Source: Paenibacillus oenotherae (GTDB lineage: Bacteria; Bacillota; Bacilli; Paenibacillales; Paenibacillaceae). Taken from it: a stretch of 64,000 bases of DNA. The stretch lies in the NCBI RefSeq assembly GCF_019443105.1, contig NZ_JAHZIJ010000004.1, forward strand, positions 272,376 through 336,375, written 5' to 3'. Shown here piece by piece: positions 62,529 to 64,000 of the stretch. The notes below the pieces were generated by a model. The model was not told the DNA's origin. It searched no databases and saw nothing but the letters and a program-made list of their open reading frames with translations. The first letter of the stretch is position 1; each line of letters starts with the position of its first letter. A program made the translations under genes and the position numbers.

Positions 62529-64000
62529 TTATTGAAAATTAAAGTCTACGACCGGATTGCTGGCTGATACCGTGTAGCTGTGATTGCTGCCATTTTCCCA
62601 TACTACGCTGCTGCCATTCTTCTTGATTGCCTTGAACTGGATGTTCGCGCCTGCAGGCAGCTTGACCGTTATCGACCAAGTCGGATAGTTCGTGCTGACT
62701 CCCGGCCCGATTGCATTCGCAGGATTCCAGCTGCCAAGCTCCGCAATGCTGCCGACAATATACACATTTTGCCCCAATACAGTCGTTGCGTTCTTGACAT
62801 TGAATGTAACGGAAACCAATTGATCTCCCTGATTATCACCCGGCGCTTGAGTGGAGATAACGCCATTGTTGATCCAGGAGTTTTGGGTTACCAAGTAACC
62901 CGCTTGCTGGGCGGCAGGTGCCTGCTGTCCGTTGCTGTTGAATATAACATTCGCTTTATTCCAGCCGGTTATGGTGTAAGAATACCAGCCGTTTCCATCG
63001 TCTTTCATTGCAACTCCCGGCCACGCGGCCAGTTCTTTCTTAGGACTCACCGATTCATCATAGACGTAGATGTTCGGCGTTCCCCAATTGGATGGCTTGT
63101 AGTACCGCACCGTAATTCCTTGCTGCTGTTCTTTCTTAAAGGTGTACGTCTTGCTTGTATTCGCATCCGCATTGGCTGCAGCAACCACCAGCGTGTAGGT
63201 GCTGCCGAACGCATCGCCTGCGCCGATCGTAACCTTTTGGCCGGAAGTAAATGCAACTGGAGCTGCGCCATTTAGTGAATAGGTCGCTGTGCTGGCATTC
63301 GTATAGCTGAGTGTCACTTCCAGACTGTCGCTGGTGAACGCGCCTTCGGACTTATCGATAGATACAGTCGGAGTTACAACGGTCACATCCGGATTGTTAG
63401 AATGAACCACATTATTCTTGATCCATTTCTCGCCCGTTACCTGGAAGCCCGGTTGGCTTGCGCCTGGCACTTGGTTGCTTCCAGAGTTGAAGATAACTTG
63501 TGCCTTGGTCCAGGCCGGGATTTGATAGGAATACCAGCCGTTTCCGTCATCCTTCATTGCGACTCCCGGCCATTGCACGCCGATCTTGGTCGGTGTTACG
63601 GATTCATCGTAGTAATAGATGTTCGGCGTTCCCCAGCCTGCAGGCTTATAGAAATGAACTTTCAGCGCTGCATTAGGGTCTTCTTTCGTAAACGTGTACG
63701 TTTTGACTGCTTGTCCTGCTGAATTGCTCGACGTAATTTTCAGTACGAATGCTGTACCGAATGCTGCGCCAGCTCCGAAGGTTGCTGTCGTGCCAGAGCT
63801 GAACGTTACAGGCGTTCCGTTGTTCACGGAGTACGTTGCTGTGTCAGAGCCCGTGTAGGTCATCTTCACATTCAGAGCGTCCGTGTAGAATCCGCCTTCT
63901 TGCTTATCGATGGAAATTGCCGGCACTGGTGCCGCTGCCTCGTACAATACAGCGATTTTGCCGCTGCCGAGGTTACCCGTAATTCTGCCGTTGGATACGG
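62529..64000 (-). CDS. C-terminal part of a secreted starch-degrading enzyme (alpha-amylase type), 5' end beyond window
   Basis: Open from the right edge to the stop, 490 residues visible. The first residues (SNGRITGNLGSGKIAVLYEA, from 63950-64000) look like the end of an amylase C-terminal beta domain. Then follows a tandem duplication: a beta sandwich (ISIDKQEGGFYTDALNV, ATYSVNNGTPVTFSSG) plus a CBM26-like starch-binding module (YKPAGWGTPNIYYYDES, WPGVAMKDDGNGWYSYQI), repeated nearly identically. A CBM20-like module ends the protein (VTFNVKNATTVLGQNVYIVG, LGSWNPANAI, WENGSNHSY). The catalytic domain is outside the window, so the exact enzyme is inferred. Confidence 0.85.
   Translation of the reverse strand, partial: VSNGRITGNLGSGKIAVLYEAAAPVPAISIDKQEGGFYTDALNVKMTYTGSDTATYSVNNGTPVTFSSGTTATFGAGAAFGTAFVLKITSSNSAGQAVKTYTFTKEDPNAALKVHFYKPAGWGTPNIYYYDESVTPTKIGVQWPGVAMKDDGNGWYSYQIPAWTKAQVIFNSGSNQVPGASQPGFQVTGEKWIKNNVVHSNNPDVTVVTPTVSIDKSEGAFTSDSLEVTLSYTNASTATYSLNGAAPVAFTSGQKVTIGAGDAFGSTYTLVVAAANADANTSKTYTFKKEQQQGITVRYYKPSNWGTPNIYVYDESVSPKKELAAWPGVAMKDDGNGWYSYTITGWNKANVIFNSNGQQAPAAQQAGYLVTQNSWINNGVISTQAPGDNQGDQLVSVTFNVKNATTVLGQNVYIVGSIAELGSWNPANAIGPGVSTNYPTWSITVKLPAGANIQFKAIKKNGSSVVWENGSNHSYTVSASNPVVDFNFQ

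Overview
The window looks like chromosome of a Paenibacillus-type member of the Bacillales. Start codons follow AGGAGG-like ribosome sites, with many GTG and TTG starts. Operators of Bacillus type (Fur, PerR, cre, AraR) can be read directly. Several genes are typical of the group: YneF, SipS-type signal peptidase, AraR of GntR/LacI type, an SbnC/AsbB-like siderophore synthetase set, and a starch-binding amylase. I saw no rRNA, tRNA, CRISPR array, phage or transposase gene. Species assignment is inference.

Layout. 1-4.3 kb (minus strand): start of fabI, then uvsE, a small unknown gene, ddl and an amidase-domain protein. 4.4-8.8 kb (plus): aconitase with a palindromic leader, then an unknown pair ending in a Gly-Gly-X-rich protein. 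9-12.8 kb: a 76-bp tandem repeat, an IclR regulator, a membrane-anchored alpha/beta hydrolase and a superoxide dismutase with an extra N-terminal region.

12.9-31.9 kb (minus) is the centrepiece: an eleven-gene, mostly overlapping siderophore operon and, upstream of it, its uptake operon, each with a promoter carrying two Fur boxes. The biosynthetic order matches rhizobactin-type rhbA-B-C-D-E-(exporter)-F and then continues with asbC-D-E-F of the petrobactin pathway. The genes thus supply 1,3-diaminopropane (aminotransferase and decarboxylase), convert it to an N-hydroxy-N-acetyl arm, make 3,4-dihydroxybenzoate (AsbF), load it on a carrier (AsbC, AsbD), transfer it (AsbE) and join arms to citrate (two IucA/IucC synthetases). 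The predicted product is a mixed hydroxamate/3,4-catecholate citrate siderophore. Uptake is by an ABC importer whose binding protein carries an N-terminal copper-amine-oxidase-like stalk domain.

32-40 kb (minus): housekeeping genes (folE, yneF, HD-GYP protein, ogt, queG, rnhA, signal peptidase, DUF402 protein, GNAT, DUF2188 protein). 40-44 kb: a TetR/MMPL exporter pair with a clear operator, sodA and a guanylate-kinase-like gene. 44.6-48.5 kb: a GGDEF-EAL protein and a Gly/Pro repeat protein. 49-53 kb: araD-araB and araR with AraR operators. 54-64 kb: galU, yjbQ, a PerR-boxed trxB-dps pair, an ABC-F ATPase, a short pyruvate kinase, an AraC regulator, a small unknown gene, a HAD phosphatase and the C-terminal end of an amylase.

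The second unexplained theme is a family of intergenic repeats at 32.2, 49.0, 53.3 and 53.5 kb: ladders of short CCTGC/GCAGG hairpins spaced about 51, 61 and 51 bp apart. One copy lies inside a 427-bp element with 18-bp perfect terminal inverted repeats and a 6-bp target duplication; another has an 8-bp microsatellite expanded inside its last hairpin.
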